From positions 1-64,000 of the forward strand of contig JADGDC010000376.1 in NCBI GenBank assembly GCA_016859345.1: 64,000 nt of DNA, in the 5' to 3' direction. Position 1 is the stretch's first letter; every line of letters begins with the position of its first letter. Of this stretch, positions 34,101 to 45,362 are shown piece after piece. A model generated the notes under the pieces. The model saw nothing but the letters and a program-made list of their open reading frames with translations. It was not told the origin of the DNA and made no database searches. This stretch comes from Istiophorus platypterus (Eukaryota > Chordata > Actinopteri > Istiophoriformes > Istiophoridae). Made by a program: the position numbers and the translations under genes.

Positions 34101-34280
34101 GGCGGTCGTTGTTAACCCAGCCTCGACCGATCCGGTATGGGATTCATAGATTTGATTCGCATGTTTGATTTGGCAAAAGTTTTACGTCGGATGCCCTTCC
34201 TGACACAACCCTCTGTATTTTTCGGGCTTGGGACCCGGCACAATAAGACACTGGCTTGTGTCCCCTTAGCTACATTATTT
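31188..34280 (-). mobile_element. RTE-type non-LTR retrotransposon, L4 (inactive)
   Basis: Copy of the L3 element at the same place in the unit. It shares the in-frame TAG after the endonuclease segment (33504-33502). It also has its own damage: a replaced stretch near 32310-32345 inside the RT domain, and small indels near 33014 and 33140-33210. The reverse transcriptase motifs (VFVDLEKAYDRVPRE, FADD) remain readable at about 32200-31900. Confidence 0.87.
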
Positions 34281-34415
34281 TTCAAAACATTAAGACCATT
34301 TTTTTTATTTATTGTTTAATTCATTTATTGTTTCATGTTTTGTTTCATTTATTTGTTTATACTTTTTTTAGTGTTGGGGGTTTCAGTTTTTATTTACCCA
34401 ACATTTCCACCATGA

Positions 34416-34528
34416 GCAAGCACTTGGCGACAGTGGCAAGGAAAAACTCCCTTTGAATAGGTAGAAACCTTGAGCAGACCCGGCTCATGGTGGATGGTCG
34501 TCTGCCTCGACCGAAGGTCTAGAGAGGG
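34416..34528. repeat. Dispersed teleost-type repeat at the L4/L5 junction
   Basis: Same block as 6794-6905. Confidence 0.55.
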
Positions 34529-34619
34529 GGTGTAGAGAGAAAGATGGAAAAAAAAGGGAAAAAGATAAGAAAAGAGAAAGGGGGAAATAGGGGATAGGGG
34601 AGGAGAGGTCATGGAAAGG

Positions 34620-35931
34620 TTAGGTCCTCCCAGTTCTTCTAAAGAACTGGAGGAATCGCCTCCTCAAAGACTTCCTCTTCGGTTTCCTCTGGACCTCTTC
34701 CATCTGACTCTCCATTGTCATTAATCTCTCCATTAGTTCATCTCTAGATTTTTCCATCTCTTCTTCCATGTCGTTCAGAGCCTGCTTGGCAATTCTGAGA
34801 GACTCCAGGAGGCCGGACTTACCCTCATGCCACTGGAGCCTTTCCTTTTCCAGATCTTCCTGGGCCTCAGTCAATGACGCCTTAAGGCTGGAGGTTCCCT
34901 GCATTTGTTCAGCCAGGAGACGGGACTTGTCCTCCTCCCACTGGCATCGTGCCTTCTCCAGGTTGCTTTCAGCCTGGGTCAGCGCAGTTTCGAATTTCAG
35001 TGTTTCCTCAGCCGTTTTGGCAAGGCAGCTCTCGGCCTCCTTCCTCTTCTCTGTTTCAGCTTTGACAGCTTCCTCTAGTCTTTCTATTTTTAGGGAAGCT
35101 TCCGACTCCATCTTTACTTGTACAGACAGCTCACCAATCAGGAAATCCTTCTCTTCTTTTACCTCAGTTAGCTGATGTTTCAACTGATGTATCTTGTTGG
35201 CCAAGGCAATGTTTTGCTTTACCACCGTTGTAATCTTCTCCTCCTTCTCAATCAAGAGCCGATTTAGCGCTAGCTCAGGTATCTGAAGGAGGCTCTGTTT
35301 GGACAAGTCACCCATACACCAGGCATTGGTGTATTGGGGTCTTGTAGGCTGGTCCTTTTCAGTTATCGCAGGCTGTTCTTTGGTTGTTACTTCAGCCTTG
35401 ACTTCACTGGAGGCTTGACTTTGGGCTGGACTGTCAGAGTTATCGCAGCCTGGACCGTTGATGACATACAGGCCTGGACATTTCTCAGTTAAGCCGTATG
35501 GAGCCAATCACTCTGGCACTGGAACGGTATCAGATAAGCTCTTTTCAGTTGGTTCTTCCACTGTCTCTGGAGACTGTGTTTCATTTTTAACCGCAGGCTG
35601 TTCTGCTACCACAGTCAATCCAAAGACAGTACTGACTTGACGAGTCGAGGACATCTTCTCAAGCCGTTTCCTCTGCTTCTCAAGCCGTTTCCTCTGCTTC
35701 TCAAGCCGTTTCCTCTGCTTCTTGTTCATCTTTTCCTCCTTTTTGGAGTGGAGGAAAATCTCTCTCCTGGAGCTGCAGGCAGGACTCGGGATCGACCACC
35801 TCTTGGACAGCTGTAGTCCTCCAGGGGTTGACTGGCTGAGGCCTTTGGCCTGGCTCGCCGCACGCAGCTTCCTCAGTAGACTGAGGTTTTTCTTTCTCTG
35901 CTGGTTCCATGGATGGTTGTTTTTTGTCCAT
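34620..35931 (-). pseudogene. Coiled-coil protein, type B, copy 5 (frameshift plus nonsense)
   Basis: Type B copy with ATG at 35931 and the equivalent stop at 34620. An extra T in the run at 35740-35744 shifts the frame after DFPPLQK. A GGA to TGA change (35510-35508) interrupts the PEGLAPYGL patch. The coiled coil, 36-residue repeat and basic tail downstream are intact in frame (34620-35507). One in-frame extra codon (Gly in AACGEPG) distinguishes it from copy 4. Confidence 0.7.
35656..35718 (-). repeat. 21-bp coding tandem repeat, three copies, copy 5
   Basis: Same three 21-bp units as 24982-25044. Confidence 0.85.
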
Positions 35932-36086
35932 TCTGTCCTTTTCACTGACGAGATCTGGAAACTCTTCTTCCGAGTCGATGACTTCGCCTTCCTTGTCCTC
36001 GGAATGTAGGATTCCTCTCTTTGTTTTGTTCCACTTTCGTCGAACCTGAGATGACTTGTCTCCTTCAGGGTGTGAATTAAACAATT

Positions 36087-36172
36087 CTGCTCAATGTTTT
36101 GTGTTGAGCAGCTTTTATAGGAAAAGAACAAAAGGCAAACGGAATGTGATGTCACACATTCCGTTTGCCTTT
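36087..36172 (-). promoter_or_regulatory. Promoter of coiled-coil copy 5
   Basis: TATA box at 36119-36112, stem-loop from 36087, and 18-bp-arm inverted repeat at 36131-36172. The gap begins 160 bp further on. Confidence 0.55.
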
Positions 36173-36332
36173 TTTATTCTTGCTGTTGCCATGGTAAAAG
36201 CAGCCAGTTAAAACAAAATGGAGGAACCTGTGTTGATTTTCATCACATCCACAAAAAGCGTCTGTCGACACTACACTTTCTTGGGTCCTTAGCAATACAA
36301 CCAGCAAGACTTAAGCCAAGCGGCCTTGATGG

Positions 36333-36832
36333 NNNNNNNNNNNNNNNNNNNNNNNNNNNNNNNNNNNNNNNNNNNNNNNNNNNNNNNNNNNNNNNNNNNN
36401 NNNNNNNNNNNNNNNNNNNNNNNNNNNNNNNNNNNNNNNNNNNNNNNNNNNNNNNNNNNNNNNNNNNNNNNNNNNNNNNNNNNNNNNNNNNNNNNNNNNN
36501 NNNNNNNNNNNNNNNNNNNNNNNNNNNNNNNNNNNNNNNNNNNNNNNNNNNNNNNNNNNNNNNNNNNNNNNNNNNNNNNNNNNNNNNNNNNNNNNNNNNN
36601 NNNNNNNNNNNNNNNNNNNNNNNNNNNNNNNNNNNNNNNNNNNNNNNNNNNNNNNNNNNNNNNNNNNNNNNNNNNNNNNNNNNNNNNNNNNNNNNNNNNN
36701 NNNNNNNNNNNNNNNNNNNNNNNNNNNNNNNNNNNNNNNNNNNNNNNNNNNNNNNNNNNNNNNNNNNNNNNNNNNNNNNNNNNNNNNNNNNNNNNNNNNN
36801 NNNNNNNNNNNNNNNNNNNNNNNNNNNNNNNN
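36333..36832. other. Assembly gap, 500 N
   Basis: Exactly 500 unknown bases. That is a conventional placeholder length, so the true distance between the arrays is unknown. The 12 bases before it (from about 36321) do not match the other left units. Confidence 0.99.
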
Positions 36833-36849
36833 GATGCCCTAAAGACTAA
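36833..36849 (+). pseudogene. End of a laminin terminal exon right after the gap
   Basis: Only the last codons (CPKD and TAA) of the exon seen whole at 42898-43043 are present. The rest lies in the gap. Confidence 0.7.
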
Positions 36850-37294
36850 TGACATGCAATTAGACATGTCGGACCCCCTGAACCCTCTGGCATCAAAGTC
36901 ATACTGTGCCATCAAGCTTTGCTGGAACCTACAGAACCTCATTTGAAATCCATTCAGACAAAATTTGCAAAGACATAAAAAATGTAAAGATGAATTGACC
37001 GTTTGATTGTCAAGCAAGAAGTCGGCTTAGTCACAAGTTGATGTGGAAGTGACAATGAAAAATGTACAGAAATATTTTTTTTTCTCTATTTTTTAAGTAA
37101 AAGCATTGTTCTTGAGTAGCAGTGTAGAATAGGCCAGCTCTAGTGTTATAAGTATGATAAGAAAAAAATGCTATCGACCAAGAGGATAGTTTTATGATTT
37201 ATTGTTTATATTCTCAAACAATGTCTTACTTTTAATACTACAAACAGAAAGACGGTTAGGATGAGGATTATCCGATGAGTTTGGAGAGGGATTT
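36850..37294 (+). other. Sequence downstream of the laminin stop codon, R1
   Basis: Probably 3' untranslated and flanking sequence. No AATAAA was found close to the stop. The equivalents begin at 43044, 49841, 55689 and 62329. Confidence 0.4.
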
Positions 37295-37692
37295 GCTGGA
37301 CGGACGGAGGGATTGATGAAGCCACCGCCCTGATCATTGACTCATGGGTAGAATGGAACAGATAAACACCCCCCCCCCCCACACACACACACACAAAACG
37401 AATTTAATTTAAAAAAATGAAAGAAAACAAATATTTAACAAAACAATGTGAAATACAACAAAATATATTAGAACAAAACAATATAGATTTTTTGTTAAAA
37501 GTACGATTAAAGTAGAACAAAAAAAAAACCCAATACGAATCAAATCAATCAAAAAAATTAAAATCAAATCAGTTATAGAATAGTGAGATGACGGCCTTTG
37601 ATGTAAAGCCAGATATGTTTGACTAATAATCAGTAACAGAATTTGGAATGTTGCGTCGAACGTGACGCCACACGTTACGTCACGAGTCCTGG
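37295..37692. repeat. Intra-unit duplicated segment, copy a, R1
   Basis: Runs from GCTGGACGGACGGAGGGATT through a C/CA tract and an A-rich stretch to GAGTCCTGGCAA. It recurs within the same unit as two separated pieces, 38404-38740 and 39001-39161. The pieces overlap by about 38 bp of shared sequence on either side of a 260-bp insert. Confidence 0.8.
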
Positions 37693-38060
37693 CAAACCGA
37701 GGTTGTAAATAGGACCCCGGGCCGCCCTTATTTTCAGTTCACACTCCCAATAGGGGAGCGTGGACCGGTTTGTAGCTGTGCGCTGTGCCGGTCGCAGACT
37801 CTGACCCAGGCTACTGAAGGTCGCCCTGCCTCGGCAGAGAGCGGAGCGGTTGCTGGGGACACGCTGGATGTCGGGAAACCCCCAGCGAGCCATGGCCTAA
37901 ATGTGGGGATTCAGTTTCCCCCCCCACATTTAGGAGCATCGGCTCAGGGAGGGAACTCCTGCCCGAACCAACGAACCTTCAGTCAGCTATAGCAGAGGCT
38001 TCGACCGGCGGTTGGGATGGTGGGATGGCTCACAGCAAACCAGCCTGAAGGAATCTGAAA
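37651..38060. promoter_or_regulatory. GC-rich CpG block with CRE-like sites and a 13-bp hairpin, R1
   Basis: A CpG-rich island in A/T-rich surroundings. It starts with CRE-like octamers (TGACGCCA, TTACGTCA) at about 37664-37683. It ends with a hairpin, CCTAAATGTGGGG/CCCCACATTTAGG, at 37896-37934. The R1 first octamer is mutated. Possible promoter; no transcript can be defined. Confidence 0.4.
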
Positions 38061-38169
38061 TCAGGCTGACATCGCTTTTGTACTACTATATTTTGTTGTT
38101 ATTTGGCATTGTTTTGTGAAATATTTGTTTCTTTCGTTTTTTAAGAGTTAATTCGTTTTTTGTATGTGA

Positions 38170-38268
38170 AAAACAACCATATATATATAAATATATATAT
38201 ATATATAGTATATACAATATATATAGTATATTTGTATATATATACTATGTGTATAGTATATATATACG
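38170..38268. repeat. TA microsatellite, R1
   Basis: Alternating TATA/GTATA tract following AACAACC. It is short here and much longer in R3 and R4. Confidence 0.9.
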
Positions 38269-38403
38269 AGACTGCAGGTAACTGAAATCAGGCTGACATC
38301 ACTAACCATGGAAATTCATCTATCCATTCTATCCTGGTCCAGCTCGGGTTGACTTTCTTGTTTAACTCTCGACCACATATTCCTAGTCTCCTCTGTGAAA
38401 GAT

Positions 38404-38740
38404 GCTGGACGGACGGACGGAGGGATTGATGAAGCCACCGCCCTGATCATTGACTCATGGGTAGAATAGAACAGATAAACAACCCCCCCCCCCACACACA
38501 CACACACATACACACACAAAAAAACGAATTTAATTTAAAAAAAATGAAAGAAAACAAATATTTAACAAAACAATGTGAAATACAACAAAATATATTAGAA
38601 CAAAACAATATTGATTTTTTTTGTTAAAAAGTACGATTAAAGTAGAACAAAAAAAACCCAATACGAAATCAAATCAATCAAAAAAAAAATTCAAATCAAA
38701 TCAGTTATACAATACTGAGATGACGGCCTTTGATGTAAAG
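38404..38740. repeat. Intra-unit duplicated segment, copy b, R1
   Basis: Matches 37295-37608, including the C/CA tract at 38482-38518. Confidence 0.8.
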
Positions 38741-39104
38741 TTCGTTCACACATCAGCTCAGTTGATTGATGATGCTGAGCGTTCAGCACCATGACAACTG
38801 GAAACTCTATGAATCCCTAGTAAACACACTCAGTGGAAACTCATGTTCGACTGTAAAAAGTCATGAGAGTTTAATTTGATGGAAATAATCAGTGATCATG
38901 ATAATGAGAGAAAAAACAACCATATATATAGAATGTATACTACATATATCCCATATATATGGTTGTTGGTATACCATATACCTTATACCATATATATACC
39001 AGTTATAGAATAGTGAGATGACGGCCTTTGACGTAAAGCCAGATATGTTTGACTAATAATCAGTGGTAACGATAGTAACAGAATTTCGAATGTTGCATCG
39101 AACG

Positions 39105-39148
39105 TGACGTCACACGTTACGTCACACGTTACGTCACACGTTACGTCA
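39105..39148. promoter_or_regulatory. 12-bp CRE minisatellite, four octamers, R1
   Basis: TGACGTCA at 39105, then TTACGTCA at 39117, 39129 and 39141, exactly 12 bp apart. This spacing would place CREB/ATF-type sites about one helical turn apart. Binding is inferred from the consensus only. Confidence 0.6.
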
Positions 39149-39178
39149 CGAGTCCTGGCAATAGCTGTTGGTGGAGTC

Positions 39179-39256
39179 CTTTCTCTTTCCTTCATTCATT
39201 CTTTCTGTCTTTTGCTCATTCGTTCTTTCTTTCTTTATTTCTTTCTTTCTTTCTCT
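39179..39256. repeat. CT-rich (TTTC) tract, R1
   Basis: CTTT/TTTC repeat. The equivalents at 45423-45503 and 57888-57974 differ in length and pattern. R3 has lost it. Confidence 0.85.
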
Positions 39257-40908
39257 AGTGCATCTACACATTAGCTAAGTTGACACAATGACAACTGGAG
39301 AGTAAACGCATGAATCTTTAGTTCACATAACTAAGGGAAATTCATGTCACAAAAACAACAATTACGACAAGAATGGAGGAATACCATCTTCCTCAGTAAT
39401 GGGACTGCAGCAGCTGAGACTGACTTCTTCAAGACCATCTGTCATGTCCTCGTACTATTGTCTCTGATGTATATCTAGTCTTCTCACTCAACCAATCCAT
39501 GCAGAGCAGAATGCAAAAGCAGTACAATACACCTGGCTATTTCTCTTTTCTGGTGGCTTCATTTTTAATCCACTATTATTCATACCAAATAACAAAGTGA
39601 TTGTCTTTTAGAGACATGGGAACCTGTAGTATCTTCTAAACCACACCACATAGTACTACCAAGCCAAGATGTGCTGAAAAAAGAAAATTAATTTCAGTTT
39701 CAGTAGCTCCCTGGTCAAATTAAAAGACAGCATATCATTCTGGGCTAAGGATGATGAGTCATGTAATCTAAATGTTCTAAATACAAAATAGAGCCCTTTC
39801 CATTGCTCATTATGGGCCTTATAATTCTGTATTTTCTGGCATCAATGTTCAATCTGCTATTCTACTTTTGACCATGAGATGGAGTGCTTAACCTAATGGG
39901 CTGTGTCCAGTGAACAGTTAGTCCAGTTCTCAGTATGTGGCAGCAGAGGAGGATCTTACCCTAGAGTGGCTGCAGTGGTGGCCTTACATGTCAGATAATA
40001 TTTCACTGCACGGATGACAATCCTCCCTCATGTCAGCATGTCATCAAAAAGCAGCACATTTTCTGTGATGGTTTGTAGAACATGTTACAGAAAAAAAATA
40101 CAACATAACATAGGAAGTTAAGTCTGAATTACAGATCTACTACTTTGAAGGCTTTACAGGTACCAAAATAATACACAATGGTTAATAATTGTATAATTTC
40201 AATAACTGTAATTGTATCATTTTAGCAGTAATCATCTTTCATTGTGATGATTGCCAGGTAAACAAAAGAAATACAATATTTATGTTGCACATTAATGGAC
40301 CAAGAATGTATACTTGCACATATTTGATTGATCTGCGTTGAATTGTGTTGTGGCAATTTGCAATGGGACTCCCAGTGTACCAATACAAAAGCCCAGTTCA
40401 AAAGAACCAGATGCTGTATTGTTTCATACAGTGCTGTTATTAATCTGATGCTCTGGTTTCTATGCCGATTGCTAGCACATACAACAGGTGCACTGGGAAA
40501 CCTAATTGCTCTGCAATACATTGGTCTGTGCTTTGAGGTGGTTCAAGTCCTGGTACCTCTGTGAAGTTAAACCATCTCCCGGTCATTCTTTGTTTCCTCC
40601 ACTTGCTCTGTTGTCATTGCACAGTTCAGACAAATGAATAGCAGATGAGTTGAAGACTAACCCACGGGTATGAGTCCATCTATATTTGCTCTGCAATGTT
40701 CTAATGACCTGCCCGGGAGGCTTCCATCCTTCTTCATGTGTGCTGGGTAGGCTCTGGTCTTCTTCTATACTCACTGAGCTCCTTGTTAGGAACACCATAC
40801 TGATACTGGTTAGGGCCTCCCTTTTCTCCCAAAACAGTAGATTTGTCTACTTCACCTGTCCAGGTTTAGTACTGACTGCAGCCTTAGATCTTTGTTATTA
40901 TTTAACAG
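39257..40908. other. Non-coding part of the right unit, R1
   Basis: No gene supported. A + frame at about 40328-40564 is open in all units but has no domain or splice context. The equivalents are 45504-47228, 51797-53029 and 57975-59626. Confidence 0.4.
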
Positions 40909-43043
40909 GAGTGGAACCCAACGTGGTCTTCTGCTGCTGTAGCCCAATGGCTTCAAGGTTTGACATGTACCAGCACAGCTCCACCGCTGAGAGGATGCGT
41001 GAATCGGCTGAGGGTGGATGGCGAGATCAGTCCCACTGCTGGTGAACTGCCGCAAAGCGATGGCAGCGACACACTGCTGCTCTTAGTTTAATGTATTGGG
41101 CTGAACGTTGCCTTAGAATATCCATCACAGAATCATTAACCAGCAGCCACTGTATGAACGGCTGTTTTACACAGAGTTAGAATTTAAGAGGAGAAAAGAA
41201 AAAGAAGAAGAAGAAGAGGAAATCGAAAATAGGTTCTTCGGATTTAACAGGCCATAATCAAATGTTAAAAAAGAAAAATGGAATCCAGAGAAGGATATGA
41301 GATATTGGGATGGCAAACTAAAATGGTGAATCGGCAAAGTAAAAATGTAAAGTGAAACAAATGAATTGTTAAAATCAATATTAGTTTTTCTCCCTTAATT
41401 TTCTGTTTAAAGAAATGAAGTAAAGTAAGTAAAGGAGAGAACATGGTAATGTAACATACGTGTGTTTCTTGCCTGTGTAGGGGTCCGTGCCGCTACCTTG
41501 TACCGGCCTCTGGTCTGGGATGAACAGCTGGTCAGAGTCTCTCTGAGCTTCAGAACCACAGACAGACATGGTGGTAAAGCCTGCACACCTCTGATCCAGC
41601 TTTACACGAGAATCAACAGATCAAGAAAACTCTATTAGTGTTCTACAATCTTCTGCAGGGCTCCACCTCTGCCCATGACCTTCAGCTGTCCCTGGCCGAT
41701 GGCTAAGTGGTATTTAATAGCAAAAATTACACCCTTATGTCTAATTAGAAATACAATGATGGAAGCTGGCCCCCAACATATCTAAGCTCTTTTCCACCAA
41801 CGGGAGACATGCACCAGCGGAGGAGCAATGATGGGAACTGGCACAATGTAACTGACCCCCCCCCCCCCACACACACACACACACACACACGCACACACAC
41901 ACACATGGATAGGCCAGTTAAAATCTAGCACCACATGTATGTAGTTCAAAATGTGACCTTTGATTTTATGGGCTAAAATGATGACAGTCTCTCACAGAGT
42001 TTGTCAGCTGTAGTTATGATGTAAGCTATTGCTAAATTTAACACTTTGAGTTGGTTGACAACTGTCTCAATCTGACTTTTAATATTTCCAGATAATTTGC
42101 TTTAAAACAAAAACCCAACCAAAGGATGCTAGAAGAACACAGTGTATTTGACAAGCCTGGGTTGCTGCAGTGTAAACTTCCTCTATCTATCAAAACAAAG
42201 AGCAGAGCCTTTATTGTTACTCTAAACTTTAACATCATAGCATCTTGGCCTCCACAGGGTGCACTTATGTTCCGCTTATGAACAGATGTTTTTCTAACCT
42301 AACCTGTAACAGATTGGTCTGATAAACATCAAAAGGGATGGTTAGCTACCAGCCAGTTACAGCTCATGTATGTGCTCATACCAAATAGGGATGTATCCTT
42401 TCAGTCTCCTGTACATTTCTGTGGTTGTGACCTAAGATCTGTTTGGCTGAGGACTTTATTCTAATCACTTGTGCCGAGTCACTTTACCTGTGTGACAGAT
42501 TGTGTGTTTGTGTATGTAGGTTCAGTTCAGTGTGGAGAATAGCACAGATGGTCACTTACCTAACAGTGCAGGATCATCTTTAGATCTGCAGAACCCTGTT
42601 TACCTGGGAAAGGATCCAAAAAGCACAACTGTAAAAGTCTGTATCAAACCTGAATCACTCTTTGACTGTTTATTTAACAGCCATGTGACACATTTTCCCC
42701 ACATTTATTTACAAATGACCCTCCCTCCTGCTCTTCCCGTAGGGACACAGCATTCCCGTGAATAGTGTTACCGGCTGTTTACGGGATTTCCATTGGAGGT
42801 AAATCCATCCAAAACATCACAGACTGTAATTTGATGCAGATGTTTTTTTTTAAATATCCCTAACCAAAATCTTCCTATTTTCCTTTGCTCCCTTCAGGGA
42901 CAACAAAGTACAGCCGACTCCCGATGTCCTCACCGTTTGTGGGCTGCTTGCGCAATGTGAAGGTTAATGGAACGCTTCTTGAATTTGAGACAGAGTTCAG
43001 GGTGGTTGATCCTGTGAGCATCAATGGATGCCCTAAAGACTAA
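40909..43043 (+). pseudogene. Laminin alpha chain C-terminal fragment (LG4-LG5), R1
   Basis: Laminin alpha LG4-LG5 modules bind cell-surface receptors and heparin at the basement membrane. The exons seen are 40909-41070 (end of an LG domain, RGCVNRLRVDGE in a shifted frame) and 41481-41573 (VSLSFRTTDRHGG, LG4 start). Next come 41659 to about 41770 (STSAHDLQLSLADG), 42520-42630 (VQFSVENSTDGHLPNS), 42743-42798 and 42898-43043 (PFVGCLRNVKVNGT, ending GCPKD and TAA). Stops are TAA at 41704 and TAG at 41746. A deletion of about 545 bp fuses the LG4-end exon to the middle LG5 exon at an ATTTC microhomology (about 42786-42790), removing one exon and shifting the frame. Exons upstream of LG3 are absent. 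Confidence 0.75.
41856..41905. repeat. C-run and CA microsatellite in a laminin intron, R1
   Basis: Equivalents at about 48164-48203, 53963-53998 and 60590-60637. Length varies between units. Confidence 0.9.
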
Positions 43044-43563
43044 TGACATGCAATTAGACATGTCGGACCCCACAGACCCTCTGGCATCAAAGTCATACTG
43101 TGCCATCAAGCTTTGTTGGAACCTACAGAACCTCATTTGAAATCCATTCAGACAAAATTTGCAAAGACATAAAAAATGTAAAGATGAATTGACCGTTTGA
43201 TTGTCAAGCAAGAAGTCGGCTTAGTCACAAGTTGATGTGGAAGTGACATTGAAAAATGTACAGAAATCATTTTTTTCTCTATTTTTTAAGTAAAAGCACT
43301 GTTCTTGAGTAGCAGTGTAGAACAGGCCAGCTCTAGTGTTATAAATATGATAAGAAAAAAATGCTATCGACCAAGAGGATAGTTTTATGATTTATTGTTT
43401 ATATTCTCAAACAATGTCTTACTTTTAATACTACAAACAGAAAGACGGTTAGGATGAGGATTATCCGATGAGTTTGGAGAGGGATTTGCTGGACGGACGG
43501 AGGGATTGATGAAGCCACCGCCCTGATCATTGACTCATGGGTAGAATGGAACAGATAAACAAG

Positions 43564-43565
43564 CC

Positions 43566-43614
<49 letters not shown>

Positions 43615-43616
43615 AC
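43564..43616. repeat. CA microsatellite, R2 copy a
   Basis: The longest CA tract of its class. Elsewhere a C run precedes a shorter CA tract: 37368-37396, 44750-44782, 50357-50400, 51574-51616, 56208-56240, 57385-57424 and 62849-62887. Confidence 0.9.
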
Positions 43617-43888
43617 AAAACGAATTTAATTTAAAAAAATGAAAGAAAACAAATATTTAACAAAACAATGTGAAATACAACAAAATATATTAGAACAAAA
43701 CAATATAGATTTTTTTGTTAAAAAGTACGATTAAAGTAGAACAAAAAAAACCCAATACGAAATCAAATCAATCAAAAAAAAAATTCAAATCAAATCAGTT
43801 ATAGAATAGTGAGATGACGGCCTTTGATGTAAAGCCAGATATGTTTGACTAATAATCAGTAACAGAATTTGGAATGTTGCGTCGAACG

Positions 43889-44300
43889 TGACGTCACACG
43901 TTACGTCACGAGTCCTGGCAAACCGAGGTTGTAAATAGGACCCCGGGCCGCCCTTATTTTCAGTTCACACTCCCAATAGGGGAGCGTGGACCGGTTTGTA
44001 GCTGTGCGCTGTGCCGGTCGCAGACTCTGACCCAGGCTACTGAAGGTCGCCCTGCCTCGGCAGAGAGCGGAGCGGTTGCTGGGGACACGCTGGATGTCGA
44101 AACCCCAGCGAGCCATGGCCTAAATGTGGGATTCAGTTTCCCCCACATTTAGGAGCATCGGCTCAGGGAGGGAACTCCTGCCCGAACCAACGAACCTTCA
44201 GTCAGCTATGGCAGAGGCTTCGACCGGCGGTTGGGATGGTGGGATGGCTCACAGCAAACCAGCCTGAAGGAATCTGAAATCAGGCTGACATGGCTTTTGT
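43889..44300. promoter_or_regulatory. GC-rich CpG block with CRE sites and hairpin, R2
   Basis: TGACGTCA at 43889-43896, TTACGTCA at 43901-43908, hairpin with 12-bp arms at 44119-44153. Several G and C runs are shorter than in R1, R3 and R4. Confidence 0.4.
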
Positions 44301-44395
44301 ACTACTATATTTTGTTGTTATTTGGCATTGTTTTGTGAAATATTTGTTTCTTCCGTTTTTTAAGAGTTAATTCGATTTTTGTATGTGAAAAACAA

Positions 44396-44415
44396 CCATA
44401 TATATACTATATATA

Positions 44416-44456
<41 letters not shown>

Positions 44457-44538
44457 AATATATATATATATATATAGTATATACAGTATATATAGTATAT
44501 ATGTATATATATATACTATGTGTATAGTATATATATAC
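44396..44538. repeat. TA microsatellite, R2
   Basis: Long alternating TA tract with GTATA interruptions, following AACAACC. Confidence 0.9.
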
Positions 44539-45362
44539 GAGACTGCAAGAAGCTGAAATCAGGCTGACATCACTAACCATGGAAACTCATCTATCCATTC
44601 TATCCTGGTCCAGCTCGGGTTGATTTTCTGGTTTAACTCTCGACCACATGTTCCTAGTCTCCTCTGTGAAAGATGCTGGACTGACGGAGGGATTGATGAA
44701 GCCACCGCCCTGATCATTGACTCATGGGTAGAATAGAACAGATAAACAACCCCCCCCCCACACACACACACACATACACACAAAACGAATTTAATTTAAA
44801 AAAAATGAAAGAAAACAAATATTTAACAAAACACTGTGAAATAACAACAAAATATATTAGAACAAAACAATGTTAATTTTTTTTGTTAAAAAGTACGATT
44901 AAAGTAGAACAAAAAACACAATACGAAATCAAATCAATCGAGAAAAAAAATCAAATCAGTTATAGAATAGTGAGATGACGGCCTTTGATGTAAAGTTCGT
45001 TCACACATCAGCTCAATTGATTGATGATGCTGAGCGTTCAGCACCATGACGACTGGAAACTCCATGAATCCCTAGTAAACACACTCAGTGGAAATTCATC
45101 TTCGACTGTAAAAAGTCATGATGTAAATATATGTAAATGTAAATAATCAGTGATCATGATAATGAGAGAAAAAACAACCATATATATAGAATGTATACTA
45201 CATATATCCAATATATATGGTTGTTGGTATACCATATACCTTATACCATATATATACCAGTTATACAATAGTGAGATGACGGCCTTTGATGTAAAGCCAG
45301 ATATGTTTGACTAATAATCAGTGGTAACGATAGTAACAGAATTTCGAATGTTGCGTCGAACG

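Larger units (their letters stand above)
1..36332. repeat. Left tandem array, five units of 6.8-10.7 kb
   Basis: The sequence starting at base 1 recurs at 6846, 13685, 23792 and 34469, in the same orientation and nearly identical over most of its length. L1 and L2 are about 6.84 kb. L3 (10.1 kb) and L4 (10.7 kb) are longer because they keep a LINE and a terminal-exon-like segment. L5 is cut by the assembly gap after about 1.86 kb. Each unit pairs a minus-strand coiled-coil gene with plus-strand CILP-like exons. Confidence 0.97.

Noticed and set aside
36289..37017. Open frames spanning the N run
   Set aside because: They are artefacts of translating unknown bases.
38983..39195. Minus-strand frame with CDVTCDVT repeats
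   Set aside because: Translation of the 12-bp CRE minisatellite, with no gene context.
40328..40564. 78-aa + frame conserved in four right units
   Set aside because: Conservation follows from recent duplication of the unit. It has no splice context, domain or codon-pattern evidence.
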